NCBI GenBank assembly: GCA_017436955.1
Contig: JAFSCD010000008.1
Span: 1-64,000, forward strand
Length of the DNA: 64,000 nucleotides
Direction of reading: 5' to 3'
DNA from: Oscillospiraceae bacterium
GTDB taxonomy: Bacteria > Bacillota > Clostridia > Oscillospirales > Oscillospiraceae
The notes beneath the pieces were generated by a model that was not told the origin of the DNA, ran no database searches, and saw nothing but the letters and a program-made list of their open reading frames with translations. Shown here one piece after another: positions 56,022-64,000 of the stretch. Made by a program: the position numbers and the translations under genes. Position 1 is the stretch's first letter; every line of letters begins with the position of its first letter.

Positions 56022-56967
56022 ATTTTGCAAATTCCTCAATATCCAAATCCTGATACGGATACACCCGCTGCCAGCCGGTGGCGGTTTTTTGGATACTGCT
56101 GCGGTGGCTGCTTAAAAGGCGGACGATGTCATACACATTGATCCAAATTTCGGAGTTGCACTCCTTCTGGCTTTCATCGAACACCAGCTCCAGCCCAAAA
56201 TGCAGATGCACCGTTTCGATATTATTGGTATTTTCCTGATCGGAATACCCGGTGCGCCCCATAAAGCCGATGAGATCGCCTGCCTTCACAATATCCCCCT
56301 CCTGCAAGCCCTCGGCAAAGGGATGGTCCTTCTGCAGGTGGGCATAGTAATAATACCGTTTGGAATCAAAGGAGCGGATGCCGATGCGCCAGCCGCCGTA
56401 GCGATTCCAGCCCATCGCCTCTATAACGCCGCCTTCCACCGCCACGATGGGCGTTCCCAGGACGCCCATCAGGTCGTTGCCCAAGTGCTTTCGCTTGAAG
56501 CCGAAGGAACGGCTGACACCGAAATCGTCACAATGGCTGTAGCCATAGCCTGCCGCCACCGGCGAAAAGGCTTTTAAGCCGTATTGGGCTTTCCACTGCC
56601 CGTTTATCTGAATCGCGTAGCTGCCCACCAATCCGCCCAACGCGGCGGTGTAGGCTTCGTGATAATACTCGTAATATTTGCTGCTTGCGCCCAGCAGCTC
56701 CCGGGGTGACTTCTCCCCTTTCAAGTCTGCCGACGCCTTTTTCACGGAGGACAATGGGCACTTGCCGCCGGTCCTTGCGGCGGACAAGGCGAGGATCTCG
56801 ATCCAGCCGATATGCTTTTCCTGCTCAAATGTGGTAATATCCTGCTGCAGCGCATAGTGCAGCGACTCGTAGGGAATATGAAAATCCACCCATTTGACAG
56901 GCTCCGCCCGTACCGGCAAAACCAGCCCGAATATCAGCAAAAAGCACAGAAAAATACGCCGCTTCAT
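56020..56967 (-). CDS. M23 (LytM-like) peptidase
   Basis: This 315-residue secreted protein has a signal peptide (about 1-22, ending VRAEP). The C-terminal LytM domain shows HLGNDLMGVLGTPIVAVEGG (H and D ligands) and HLHFGLEL (HxH). The region before it (about 60-130) is helical with TAALGGLVGSYAIQING. Clostridial proteins of this type act in spore or wall peptidoglycan cutting, but some have lost activity; here the ligands are present. ATG 56967 follows GAGAGGTG. Confidence 0.85.
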   Translation of the reverse strand: MKRRIFLCFLLIFGLVLPVRAEPVKWVDFHIPYESLHYALQQDITTFEQEKHIGWIEILALSAARTGGKCPLSSVKKASADLKGEKSPRELLGASSKYYEYYHEAYTAALGGLVGSYAIQINGQWKAQYGLKAFSPVAAGYGYSHCDDFGVSRSFGFKRKHLGNDLMGVLGTPIVAVEGGVIEAMGWNRYGGWRIGIRSFDSKRYYYYAHLQKDHPFAEGLQEGDIVKAGDLIGFMGRTGYSDQENTNNIETVHLHFGLELVFDESQKECNSEIWINVYDIVRLLSSHRSSIQKTATGWQRVYPYQDLDIEEFAK

Positions 56968-57020
56968 CCCATTCACCTCTCGGTTAGGGTGTGAAACGGC
57001 GTATCAATCATACGCGCCAA

Positions 57021-57986
57021 TTATTGGAGGTCCCGCACGATATCCTTTGCGATGCGGTAAATATCCTCCATGGTATTCATAGATGAAATCTGGTTTTTGT
57101 AGTAGCTGCTGTGGGCAACGCCACGCAGATACCAGGCAAAATGCTTTCTTGCCTCCAGACAGGCAATATGCTCGCCGTGATCCTGCTCGGAAAGCTGAAA
57201 CTGCCGTACCGCCAGCGCGATCCGGTCTTTCAGAGGCGGGCGCTCCGGAATGGGCTTTCCTTCCAGCGCCGCTTTGGTTTGTTCAAAGATCCACGGGTCG
57301 CCAAATGCTGCACGGCCGATCATAATGCCGTCCGCGCCGGTGCGCTTCAGGCAGCGCAGCGCCGATTCCGCATCCACGATATCGCCGTTGGCGATGACCG
57401 GGATCGACAGATTTTTCTTGACCTTCGTGATCATATCCCAATCCGCAATTCCCGAATAGAGCATCGCCCGGGTCCTGCCGTGGACGGTAACCATGGCCGC
57501 ACCGTTATCCTCCATCCGCTTGGTAAAGTCCTGCACGTTGATGCTGCCCTTGTCCCAGCCCAGGCGGCACTTTACCGTCACCGGCACATCGACTGCATCC
57601 ACAACTGCCTTCACGATATCCCCTGCCAGCTCCGGCGTGCGCATCAGACCGCAGCCGTCGCCGGAATTGGCGATCTTGGGCATTGGGCAGCCCATATTGA
57701 TATCCAGAAAATCACAGCCGGAGATCTCCAGCGCCAGCATCGCAGCCTCTGCCATAATGGCAGGATCGTTACCGAAGATCTGGGCGCCGCAAAGAGAGCC
57801 TTCATTCTTCTTCAGCAGACCGGCGCTCTTTTTGTCCCGATACACCAGCGCCCGGGAGGATACCATCTCCGTAACGGTGATGTTTGCACCTATATCGGCG
57901 CAAACCGTACGGAACGCCCAATCCGTTACGCCTGCCATCGGGCCCAAAGCGATGGGATTATTCACTTCCAAATTGCCGATGCGCAT
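57021..57986 (-). CDS. dusB: tRNA-dihydrouridine synthase B
   Basis: This 321-residue FMN enzyme reduces uridines in tRNA. Signatures are NPIALGPMAGVTDWAFRTV, the active-site CDFLDINMGCPMPKIANSGDG (Cys about 101), VTVKCRLGWDK, MVTVHGRTRAMLYSG, VIANGDIVDAESALRC and TGADGIMIGRAAFGDPWIF. Length is normal. Confidence 0.95.
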   Translation of the reverse strand: MRIGNLEVNNPIALGPMAGVTDWAFRTVCADIGANITVTEMVSSRALVYRDKKSAGLLKKNEGSLCGAQIFGNDPAIMAEAAMLALEISGCDFLDINMGCPMPKIANSGDGCGLMRTPELAGDIVKAVVDAVDVPVTVKCRLGWDKGSINVQDFTKRMEDNGAAMVTVHGRTRAMLYSGIADWDMITKVKKNLSIPVIANGDIVDAESALRCLKRTGADGIMIGRAAFGDPWIFEQTKAALEGKPIPERPPLKDRIALAVRQFQLSEQDHGEHIACLEARKHFAWYLRGVAHSSYYKNQISSMNTMEDIYRIAKDIVRDLQ

Positions 57987-58047
57987 AGGTACTCTCTCTT
58001 TCTTTCATAGTACCGTCAGTATAGCACACTTTGGCTTGCTGCGCAAG

Positions 58048-58299
58048 TCAAATCAGCGCTGTTACAAGCCACACGATCCCCGTCAATGCCGCACCGGCAC
58101 AAGCCCAGACCGCGCCGAAGCAAAGGCGTCTGCGGCTGCCATCCATTTTGGGATGACGGATGATGCGCTTTGCCTCCTTCATAAGCTGCTCCTCCGTAAC
58201 GGCGGCAGCGCCGTCCTTGAGGATAAAGATCGCCTGCTCGAACAGCTTTTTGTCCGGGCTTTGCACCACGATCACCTGCCGGGAGATTCCCTTTACCAT
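58048..58299 (-). CDS. Small conserved protein with C-terminal membrane helix
   Basis: This 83-residue protein reads MVKGISRQVIVVQSPDKKLFEQAIFILKDG at its start, a helix (TEEQLMKEAKRIIR) and one membrane helix (about 60-82). I recall the pattern from Clostridia but no function. GGAGC lies about eight bases upstream. It may face the cytoplasm with a tail anchor. Confidence 0.65.
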   Translation of the reverse strand: MVKGISRQVIVVQSPDKKLFEQAIFILKDGAAAVTEEQLMKEAKRIIRHPKMDGSRRRLCFGAVWACAGAALTGIVWLVTALI

Positions 58300-58474
58300 A
58301 CCACCAGCTCCTTCTGGCAGTATTTTGCCCCATTGGAAGTTTTTTCATACTAAAAATCCGCCTCACCTCTGCGCACCGATGCTCTGCCTTTTCTCTGTTT
58401 TTTCGCCACGAACACTTGAATTCACAGTGAACACAGAGTATAATAAACGAAACTACCACACGGAGGGAAAAGAA

Positions 58475-61400
58475 ATGAAAAAAGGCAGATTTTTTGCGTT
58501 GTTATTGGCAGCCGCACTATGCTTTATTGTGCTCAACGGTGTTTTTGCTGTCAAAATTTCCGCTGCTGTCACCGGCAGCGGCACGCAGGCTGATCCATAC
58601 ATTATTGACAGTGAAAGTGATCTGTCAGCCATGAGCGGCTCTGACGCGTATTTCAAGCTGGCGTGCGATATTCGTCTGATCGCTGATAACTGGACACCGA
58701 TCAATTTCTCCGGCGTACTGGACGGAAACGGATATACGCTGAAGTTCATTCGGGATACCCAGAGCGACCAGGCAAATGTTGCTCTGTTTAAGATCAATTA
58801 CGGAACGATCCGCAACCTGAATATATATTGCAACATTTATCATAAATTTTATTCTCCGTCCACAAGCGGTAAAATGGGCGGCATTTGCATTACAAATATG
58901 GGAACCATTGCAAACTGCAATATAACCGGCTCGCTGGAGAGCAATATTTTCCACACAAGCTATCGGAATGCGTATGTTGGCGGCATCTGCGAGACCAACA
59001 GCGGAACGATCCGGGATTGCGGTGTGTATGCGGATATCCGCGGAAGCAGCAGCAGTTCCTATTGCGACAGCTTTGCTGCCGGCATCTGCATCACAAACGA
59101 AGCAGGCGCAACGGTTACGCGCTGCGTAGTTAAGGGCTACATTTTCACCAACGATGGCGGCGGCGGTATCGCAAAAACAAATGAAGGCACGATCTCGGAG
59201 TGCTGTGTTGCTTCGAGCTTGTCTCTGTATCGGACAGAAAGTGCTTTTGCAAAAGGTGGAACGATCGAGAACTGTATCAACTTTTCCTACCAAAGCGACG
59301 GTACGGCAATCGGCGCGGGGCACACAAACTGCATTCAGGCAGGTGGCTTTTGGTATGATGGCACAGCAGTTTCTGCCTCGGCAGTGAACTCTTTTGACAT
59401 CGGTGACCAGGGTCTGGTATCCAGCGGCTATGGTCTTTTGATGGAAAATACCTATACGGAAGCCGACTTCCCGGGTCTGGACTTTGAAAATATCTGGTAC
59501 ATCACCGATTACGGTGTCCCCTATCTGCGGAACTTGAATTTACCGAAGCCCCAGAGCGTAACCATCGACTGCGAGGATAAGCTGTATGTGGGCGGAGAGA
59601 CCCAGTCAGAAATGGAGATCTCTCCCTTGAATGCTGTGCTGTACTCCCTGTCCGGCAGCTTTACAGAGGGAACACATGAGCTTTCCTGGACAACCGGCAC
59701 CGAAACGCCCATTCTGAATATCAGACCAACCTCTGCAGCAAACACACGGCTGGTGATCAGCGATGCGTCTGCCGGCATCCTTGGCTTCCGGAATTTCAAT
59801 TTCATCCAGGGTGTGGAGGAAATTGTCGTCACAGGTCCTACCAGAATGGCTGTGGGGCAGTATATCCAGCTTTCCGCAGTCGCTTACCCGGAGAACGCGG
59901 AAAACAGAGAGGTCGTATTTGAAGAAAGCACACTTATGTCGGGGCGCCTGACGGTGTACAGTAACGGTCTTATCAAAGCAAATCGCCTGGGCGATGCCTA
60001 TGTCCTTGTCAGTTCCGCAGACGGAAATGTAACGGTCCGATATGATATCGTCGTTGCAAATATTCCCACTTCAGTGACTCTCAGCGAAACCAGCGTTACT
60101 TTGTATCCCGGCGAAACACGGCGTCTGTCTGCAAGTGTTGCGCCGCAGGACGCGGATGACACCTCTTACAGATGGGAGTCCAGCGATCCCAATGTGGCCA
60201 GTGTGGACGAGAACGGTATAGTGACCTCTGTCGGTTACGGCACGGCAGTCATCAAAGCAATTTGCAACGACGGCGGTGCGTACGGTGAATGTACGGTAAC
60301 GGTAGCCAAGCAACCGGATGACTTCATACTGACCGGACCGGATACGATCCTTGTGGGTCAGATCGCTACCTATAAGCTGGAAGCGCTTCCCAGTGATGCT
60401 GTCATCCGCGAAACGCATTGGCAGGTCGATAATGAAAGTGTTGCGCACATCGAACAAATCAATATGACCACTGTGCAGATCATGGGTATTGCCGGCGGTC
60501 AGACGCAGATCCAGCTCTACACGGGCGACCGTATGATGTATTTGGATCTCAATGTGATCCGCCATCCGGACTCTGTGGCTATTTCCGAAGAGGTAGTGTA
60601 TCTGCAACCCGGTCAGCACAGGCAGCTTGGCGCCACGGTCAGCCCGGAGGATACAACAGACAAATCCGTAACCTGGGCATCGGGCGACGAAACGATCGCC
60701 TCGGTGTCGGAAAACGGCAAGATCACCGCCCATAAGGTGGGCGAGGTAATGATCACCTGCACAACCGCAGACGGACAAAAGACCGATCAGGTGCTTGTGC
60801 GGGTACAGATCCCTGCTTCTTCTTTGACAGTCGAGGAAACGGATATCACGATTTACACGGATGAGATCCGCAAGATCAATGCCATCGTCGGACCGGATGA
60901 TGCCACCTACAAAAATGTTGTGCTGACTCCGAACAACAATTTGCTGGAGGTAGACCAGGAAGCTATGAGCATCCGTGGTCTGCAGGCAGGCACCTGCGTC
61001 CTGCAGGTCTCCACACCGGACGGATCGCTGACAGAACTGGTGTTTGTAACGATCCTGAAAGCAAACCACGTTTATGCGGATCCCATCTTCGTATGGAATG
61101 ACGACTTTTCACAATGCACGGCTGAAAGGACCTGCGTAAATGCATGCCCTCACACCGAGACATTTGCCTGCACCGTTAGCAGCGCGCAGCAGTCAGCAAC
61201 CTGCAAAAAAGAGGGTGCGATCGTTTACACGGCGTCCGCCTGGATCGATGGCGTATTCTGCAAAGATACCAAGACCATAACCATTCCGGTCGCCGATCAC
61301 CGTTGGAAGGATGCCACCTGCACAGAGCCAAAGACCTGTACGGTTTGCGGAACAACGCAAGGCTCCGCCAAGGGACATAGCTACAACGCCTCCAACGAAT

Positions 61401-62233
61401 GTGCTTGCGGTGCTAAAAAATTGGCGATCACCACCCAGCCCAAGACCCAAAAGGTGGCGGTTGGCAAGACGGTCAAGTACACCGTGAAGGCATCCGGCGA
61501 TGGGCTGAAATACCAGTGGCAGAGCTCCTCCAACGGCAAGACGTGGAAGAATTGTTCCTCCAGCTCTGCGAAAAAGGCTAGTTTCAGCTTCACATCCAAG
61601 ACCTCTCACAATGGCAACTATTACCGCTGTAAGATCACGGACAGCGAAGGAAATGTGATTTACACGGACACCGTCCGGCTGTACGTGCTGGGCGTGACGA
61701 CCCAGCCCAAGACCCAGAAGGTTAAGACCGGCAGCACAGTAAAGTTTACGGTGAAGGCCACCGGTGCAGGAAAGACCTACCAGTGGCAGGTATCCACCGA
61801 CGGAAAGACCTGGAAGAATTGCTCCTCCAGCTCTGCAAAGAAGTCAACCTTCACCTTCACCGGCAAGACCAGCCACAGCGGCAATTACTACCGTTGCCGG
61901 ATCAAGGACAACGGCGGCAACACGGTATACACCGATGCGGTGAAATTGTACGTGCTGGGTATCACGGAGCAGCCGGTCAGCAAGACGGTGACAAAGGGCA
62001 AGACGGCAAAATTCACCGTGGAAGCCACCGGCGCAAGCAAGGTCTACCAGTGGCAGGTATCCACCGATGGCGGCAAGACCTGGAAGAACTGTTCCTCCAG
62101 TTCTGCAAAGAAAGCAACCTTCAGCTTCACCGCCAAGACCTCTCACAACGGCAATTACTACCGCTGCCGTGTGAAGGACAGCGGCGGCAACACCGTCTAC
62201 ACCAATAAGGTGAAACTGACAGTCAAGAAATAA
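58475..62233 (+). CDS. Large secreted surface protein: beta-helix, Ig-like and tandem C-terminal domains
   Basis: This 1252-residue protein starts at ATG 58475 after CGGAGGG. Its signal peptide spans about 1-33. Residues about 35-330 are a right-handed beta-helix-like region (GTIRNLNIYCN, GTIANCNITGSL, GTIRDCGVYADI, GGIAKTNEGTISECCV). About 450-870 are four or more BIG2-type Ig folds (TSVTLSETSVTLYPGETRRLSA; VNPNVASVDENG-like SDPNVASVDENGIVTS). A Cys/His piece lies near 945-980. Three 89-residue repeats (985, 1074, 1163) end the protein with YQWQ and GNYYRC motifs. No sortase signal is visible. It may bind glycans or host surfaces. Confidence 0.85.
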   Translation: MKKGRFFALLLAAALCFIVLNGVFAVKISAAVTGSGTQADPYIIDSESDLSAMSGSDAYFKLACDIRLIADNWTPINFSGVLDGNGYTLKFIRDTQSDQANVALFKINYGTIRNLNIYCNIYHKFYSPSTSGKMGGICITNMGTIANCNITGSLESNIFHTSYRNAYVGGICETNSGTIRDCGVYADIRGSSSSSYCDSFAAGICITNEAGATVTRCVVKGYIFTNDGGGGIAKTNEGTISECCVASSLSLYRTESAFAKGGTIENCINFSYQSDGTAIGAGHTNCIQAGGFWYDGTAVSASAVNSFDIGDQGLVSSGYGLLMENTYTEADFPGLDFENIWYITDYGVPYLRNLNLPKPQSVTIDCEDKLYVGGETQSEMEISPLNAVLYSLSGSFTEGTHELSWTTGTETPILNIRPTSAANTRLVISDASAGILGFRNFNFIQGVEEIVVTGPTRMAVGQYIQLSAVAYPENAENREVVFEESTLMSGRLTVYSNGLIKANRLGDAYVLVSSADGNVTVRYDIVVANIPTSVTLSETSVTLYPGETRRLSASVAPQDADDTSYRWESSDPNVASVDENGIVTSVGYGTAVIKAICNDGGAYGECTVTVAKQPDDFILTGPDTILVGQIATYKLEALPSDAVIRETHWQVDNESVAHIEQINMTTVQIMGIAGGQTQIQLYTGDRMMYLDLNVIRHPDSVAISEEVVYLQPGQHRQLGATVSPEDTTDKSVTWASGDETIASVSENGKITAHKVGEVMITCTTADGQKTDQVLVRVQIPASSLTVEETDITIYTDEIRKINAIVGPDDATYKNVVLTPNNNLLEVDQEAMSIRGLQAGTCVLQVSTPDGSLTELVFVTILKANHVYADPIFVWNDDFSQCTAERTCVNACPHTETFACTVSSAQQSATCKKEGAIVYTASAWIDGVFCKDTKTITIPVADHRWKDATCTEPKTCTVCGTTQGSAKGHSYNASNECACGAKKLAITTQPKTQKVAVGKTVKYTVKASGDGLKYQWQSSSNGKTWKNCSSSSAKKASFSFTSKTSHNGNYYRCKITDSEGNVIYTDTVRLYVLGVTTQPKTQKVKTGSTVKFTVKATGAGKTYQWQVSTDGKTWKNCSSSSAKKSTFTFTGKTSHSGNYYRCRIKDNGGNTVYTDAVKLYVLGITEQPVSKTVTKGKTAKFTVEATGASKVYQWQVSTDGGKTWKNCSSSSAKKATFSFTAKTSHNGNYYRCRVKDSGGNTVYTNKVKLTVKK
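61427..62230 (+). repeat. Three tandem 267-bp repeats in the surface protein
   Basis: Units begin at 61427, 61694 and 61961 with exact 267-base period. Each encodes TxQPxxxxV, YQWQ, KTWKNCSSSSAKK, SFT-KTSHNGNYYRC and a closing VLG or VKK. The shared nucleotide stretches are long enough to allow copy-number change by recombination. Confidence 0.9.
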
Positions 62234-62237
62234 CACA

Positions 62238-62276
62238 AAAAACCCGGCAAGGAGAAAACCTCCCTGCCGGGTTTTT
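62238..62276 (+). terminator. Terminator of the surface-protein gene
   Basis: An 11-bp stem (AAAACCCGGCA/TGCCGGGTTTT) with a GGAG/CTCC inner pair and a T-run follows the stop by a few bases. Confidence 0.9.
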
Positions 62277-62278
62277 AA

Positions 62279-62464
62279 GCCTCCCTTGTGTAAAGGGAGG
62301 TGGATTCGCCGCAGGCGAAGACGGAGGGATTGCTAAATAAAGCCGATACAATCCCCCAGTCAGAAATCAAAGATTTCTGACAGCCCTGCCGGGCCCGCGC
62401 CCCTTTTGTCTGCTTCGCAGACATTTTCCCCGCTAACGGGGAAATCTGCCCTCATAGAAGGGGC
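62279..62464. repeat. Dispersed palindromic repeat, copy C (extended)
   Basis: The left hairpin CCTCCC-TTGTGTAAA-GGGAGG and the TGGATTCGCC-to-GGGATTG segment match copy B. A GTCAGAAATC/GATTTCTGAC hairpin follows. This copy then runs on through extra hairpins: GTCTGC-TTC-GCAGAC (62408-62422), TTTCCCC/GGGGAAA (about 62425-62443) and closes near GGGGCC at 62464. The next 90 bases to 62553 hold no gene that I see. Confidence 0.75.
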
Positions 62465-62553
62465 CAAGGTTGCGTCCGCACCGAAAGATTATTGTGGAGG
62501 CGGATGTTGGCATCACGGGCATCACATCCATAGAATTTTTCCATACAAAGGGC

Positions 62554-62607
62554 TTGACAAAATTGCTCTACTGTGTTAGAGTGAATATGTACTCTAATGG
62601 ATTAGAG
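62554..62607 (+). promoter_or_regulatory. BlaI-type operators and promoter of the blaI-M56 pair
   Basis: TTGACA (62554-62559) with a weaker TAGAGT (62577-62582) is spaced 17 bases. Two dyads overlap and follow: CTCTACTGTGTTAGAG at 62566-62581 and CTCTAATGGATTAGAG at 62592-62607. Their 26-base offset is similar to twin BlaI/MecI operators. Confidence 0.75.
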
Positions 62608-62621
62608 AAAGGAGCAGCACT

Positions 62622-62987
62622 ATGAGCACACCGAAAGTATTTGAAAGCGAATACCGCTTCTGCCTGATTCTGTGGGAACACGAGCCCATCAAGAGCAGCG
62701 AGCTGGTAAACCTCTGCGCCCAGCAGCTTGGCTGGAAGCCCACCACCACCTACACGGTCATCAAGCGTCTGTCCGAGCGTGGCGTATTAAAAAACGAAGG
62801 CACCATCGTCACCTCCCTTATCAGCAAGGACCAAGTGCAGGCTGCGGAAATCAGCGAAATGGTGGAAAAGACCTTTGAAGGGTCACTCCCTGCCTTTATT
62901 GCCGCCTTTACCAAGCATCAGAAGATCTCCAGGGAGGAGCTTGATGCCGTTCAGCAGATGATCGACCGCTATCGGGAAGGAGAATAA
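62622..62987 (+). CDS. blaI: BlaI/MecI family repressor
   Basis: This 121-residue winged-helix protein shows FESEYRFCLILWEHEPIKSSELV, then GWKPTTTYTVIKRLSERGVLKNEG, and a C-terminal dimer helix with TKHQKISREELDAVQQMIDRY. BlaI proteins repress their own operon until the partner M56 sensor triggers their cleavage. The family's cleavage site Asn-Phe is not obvious. GGAG lies nine bases before the ATG. The M56 gene begins two bases after its stop. Confidence 0.9.
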   Translation: MSTPKVFESEYRFCLILWEHEPIKSSELVNLCAQQLGWKPTTTYTVIKRLSERGVLKNEGTIVTSLISKDQVQAAEISEMVEKTFEGSLPAFIAAFTKHQKISREELDAVQQMIDRYREGE

Positions 62988-62989
62988 AT

Positions 62990-64000
62990 ATGACTTCTTT
63001 CTTCCTTACGTTAGTGAATATGAGCATCTCTGCCGGCTGGATCGTGCTGGCGGTACTGCTGCTGCGCCTTATCCTGAAGAAGGCGCCCAAATGGATCGCC
63101 GTTTTGCTTTGGGGCATCGTGGCGCTGCGGCTGATCTGCCCCTTTACCGTGGAGAGCGTTTTGAGCCTGATCCCCAGCGCCCAAACGGTGAGCCCCAGCA
63201 TTATGACCGATGATATCCCCACTGTCAATATCGGTATTCCCGTTATCAACGAAGTGGTGAATCCCGTCATCAGCCAATCCTTTACCCCCAATGCCGGTGC
63301 CAGCGTCAATCCCCTGCAGATCTGGATCCCCATTCTTGCGTCGGTTTGGTTGATCGGCGTGGCGCTTATGCTGCTATATACCGTCATCAGCTATTGGAAT
63401 GTAAAGCGGAAGGTCGGCACGGCGGTGCTGTATCGGGACAATATTTATCAAAGCGAGCGGGTGGTCTCCCCCTTCGTGCTGGGTCTTATCAGACCGAAGA
63501 TCTATCTTCCGTTCTATATGAGCCAGCAGGATATGACCCACGTGATCGCCCACGAAAACGCCCACATCCGTCGCAGGGATCACCTTTGGAAGCCACTGGG
63601 CTTTCTGCTGCTGACCCTGCACTGGTTCAATCCGCTGATTTGGCTAGGCTATATCCTGCTGTGCCGGGATATCGAGCTGGCCTGCGACGAGAAGGTCATA
63701 AAAGCGCTGGACCGTCAGGCCCGGGCTGACTATTCCCAGGCTTTGTTGGATTGCAGTGTAAACAGAAGAATCATCGCCGCTTGCCCGCTGGCCTTCGGCG
63801 AAGTAAATGTGAAAGGAAGGGTGAAATCTGTGCTGAATTATAAAAAGCCTGCCTTTTGGCTCATTTTGGCGGCCATTGTCATCTGCATCGCAGTAGCGGT
63901 GTGTTTCCTCACCGATCCGCCTGCGCAGGAAAACGAACCTACTGCTGCGCCCACCGCACCGACTGTGCCTACCGGTCCCCGGCAGGAAGCCCAAACGGTT
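62990..64000 (+). CDS. M56 (BlaR1/MecR1-like) membrane sensor peptidase, 3' end cut by window
   Basis: The frame is open from ATG 62990 to the window edge (337 codons seen, no stop). The N-terminal half has four hydrophobic helices. The zinc motif is HVIAHENAHIRRRDHL (HExxH with His188), and DIELACDEKVI gives the third ligand. Another membrane helix (AFWLILAAIVICIAVAVCFL) lies near 285-304, followed by a Pro/Thr/Ala linker. What the extracellular part senses is outside the window. No beta-lactamase is visible, so the signal may be a cell-wall ligand rather than an antibiotic. Confidence 0.88.
   Translation, partial: MTSFFLTLVNMSISAGWIVLAVLLLRLILKKAPKWIAVLLWGIVALRLICPFTVESVLSLIPSAQTVSPSIMTDDIPTVNIGIPVINEVVNPVISQSFTPNAGASVNPLQIWIPILASVWLIGVALMLLYTVISYWNVKRKVGTAVLYRDNIYQSERVVSPFVLGLIRPKIYLPFYMSQQDMTHVIAHENAHIRRRDHLWKPLGFLLLTLHWFNPLIWLGYILLCRDIELACDEKVIKALDRQARADYSQALLDCSVNRRIIAACPLAFGEVNVKGRVKSVLNYKKPAFWLILAAIVICIAVAVCFLTDPPAQENEPTAAPTAPTVPTGPRQEAQTV

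Noticed and set aside
61427-62230. CRISPR array or minisatellite
   Set aside because: The 267-bp period is in frame, encodes a folded domain and has no spacer structure.
1-64000. tRNA, rRNA, CRISPR arrays or phage structural genes
   Set aside because: I looked for cloverleaf ends, rRNA landmarks, short regular repeats and capsid or terminase motifs and saw none; a tRNAscan and Infernal run would be decisive.

Overview
The window reads as chromosome from a GC-rich, Gram-positive, anaerobic Clostridia-type bacterium. An uncultured gut Oscillospiraceae/Ruminococcaceae-like lineage is my best guess, inferred from gene families only. Supporting signs are the ylxM-ffh-rpsP-khpA-rimM-trmD block, an IspH-ribosomal protein S1 fusion, long-form HPF, Cys-containing L31, an S-box (SAM-I) riboswitch on metK and the dipicolinate synthase pair dpaAB. 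The last of these implies endospore formation.

Layout. Positions 1 to about 2070 are the end of an integrative element (xis-like gene plus tyrosine integrase, base composition more AT-rich than the rest) whose body lies to the left. Ordinary chromosome follows: hpf, a DUF4364 gene, dpaAB, a DEAD helicase coupled to a DprA-like gene, an SdpR/SdpI pair, dfr-thyA, a truncated LacI-type regulator, tmk, a DJ-1 protein, mltG and a U32 peptidase-like tRNA hydroxylation gene (3-14 kb). Next come a GH172-like enzyme, riboswitch-controlled metK and a rhomboid-like membrane protein (14-17 kb). A long minus-strand operon runs hflX-yigZ-dgt-dnaG-sigma-sigma-like-cmk-ispH/S1 (27-18 kb). After rpmE and an M29 aminopeptidase come a membrane/E2-acyltransferase fusion, birA, a Cys-rich small protein, pepT, ackA, tmcAL, an aminotransferase, an alanine symporter, an ArsC-like gene, truA and a copper ATPase fused to a CopZ domain (27-42 kb). 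DegV, an inverted-repeat (MITE-like) element, a ThrE-type exporter, a beta-propeller glycosidase-like gene and the SRP/ribosome block follow (42-50 kb). The last part holds a zinc/manganese-type ABC transporter with trmO, an AT-rich patch with a secreted cysteine-peptidase-like protein and a lipoprotein, an M23 peptidase, dusB, a 1252-residue surface protein and a BlaI/M56 sensor pair cut by the right edge (50-64 kb).

The most interesting structure is not one new defence-like locus but a set of smaller signals. Two in-frame fusions (IspH-S1 and CopA-CopZ) each carry a strong internal Shine-Dalgarno and ATG exactly at the domain junction. A sigma-like protein next to the dnaG-linked sigma factor has lost its recognisable DNA-binding regions. 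Two near-identical 22-bp palindromes 53 bp apart flank the ylxM-ffh promoter. A MITE-like element and a three-copy palindromic repeat family are present. A pseudo-rhomboid with a zinc ribbon and a membrane-anchored E2-like protein lacking the catalytic His also stand out. All calls are from reading the sequence; no database search was run.
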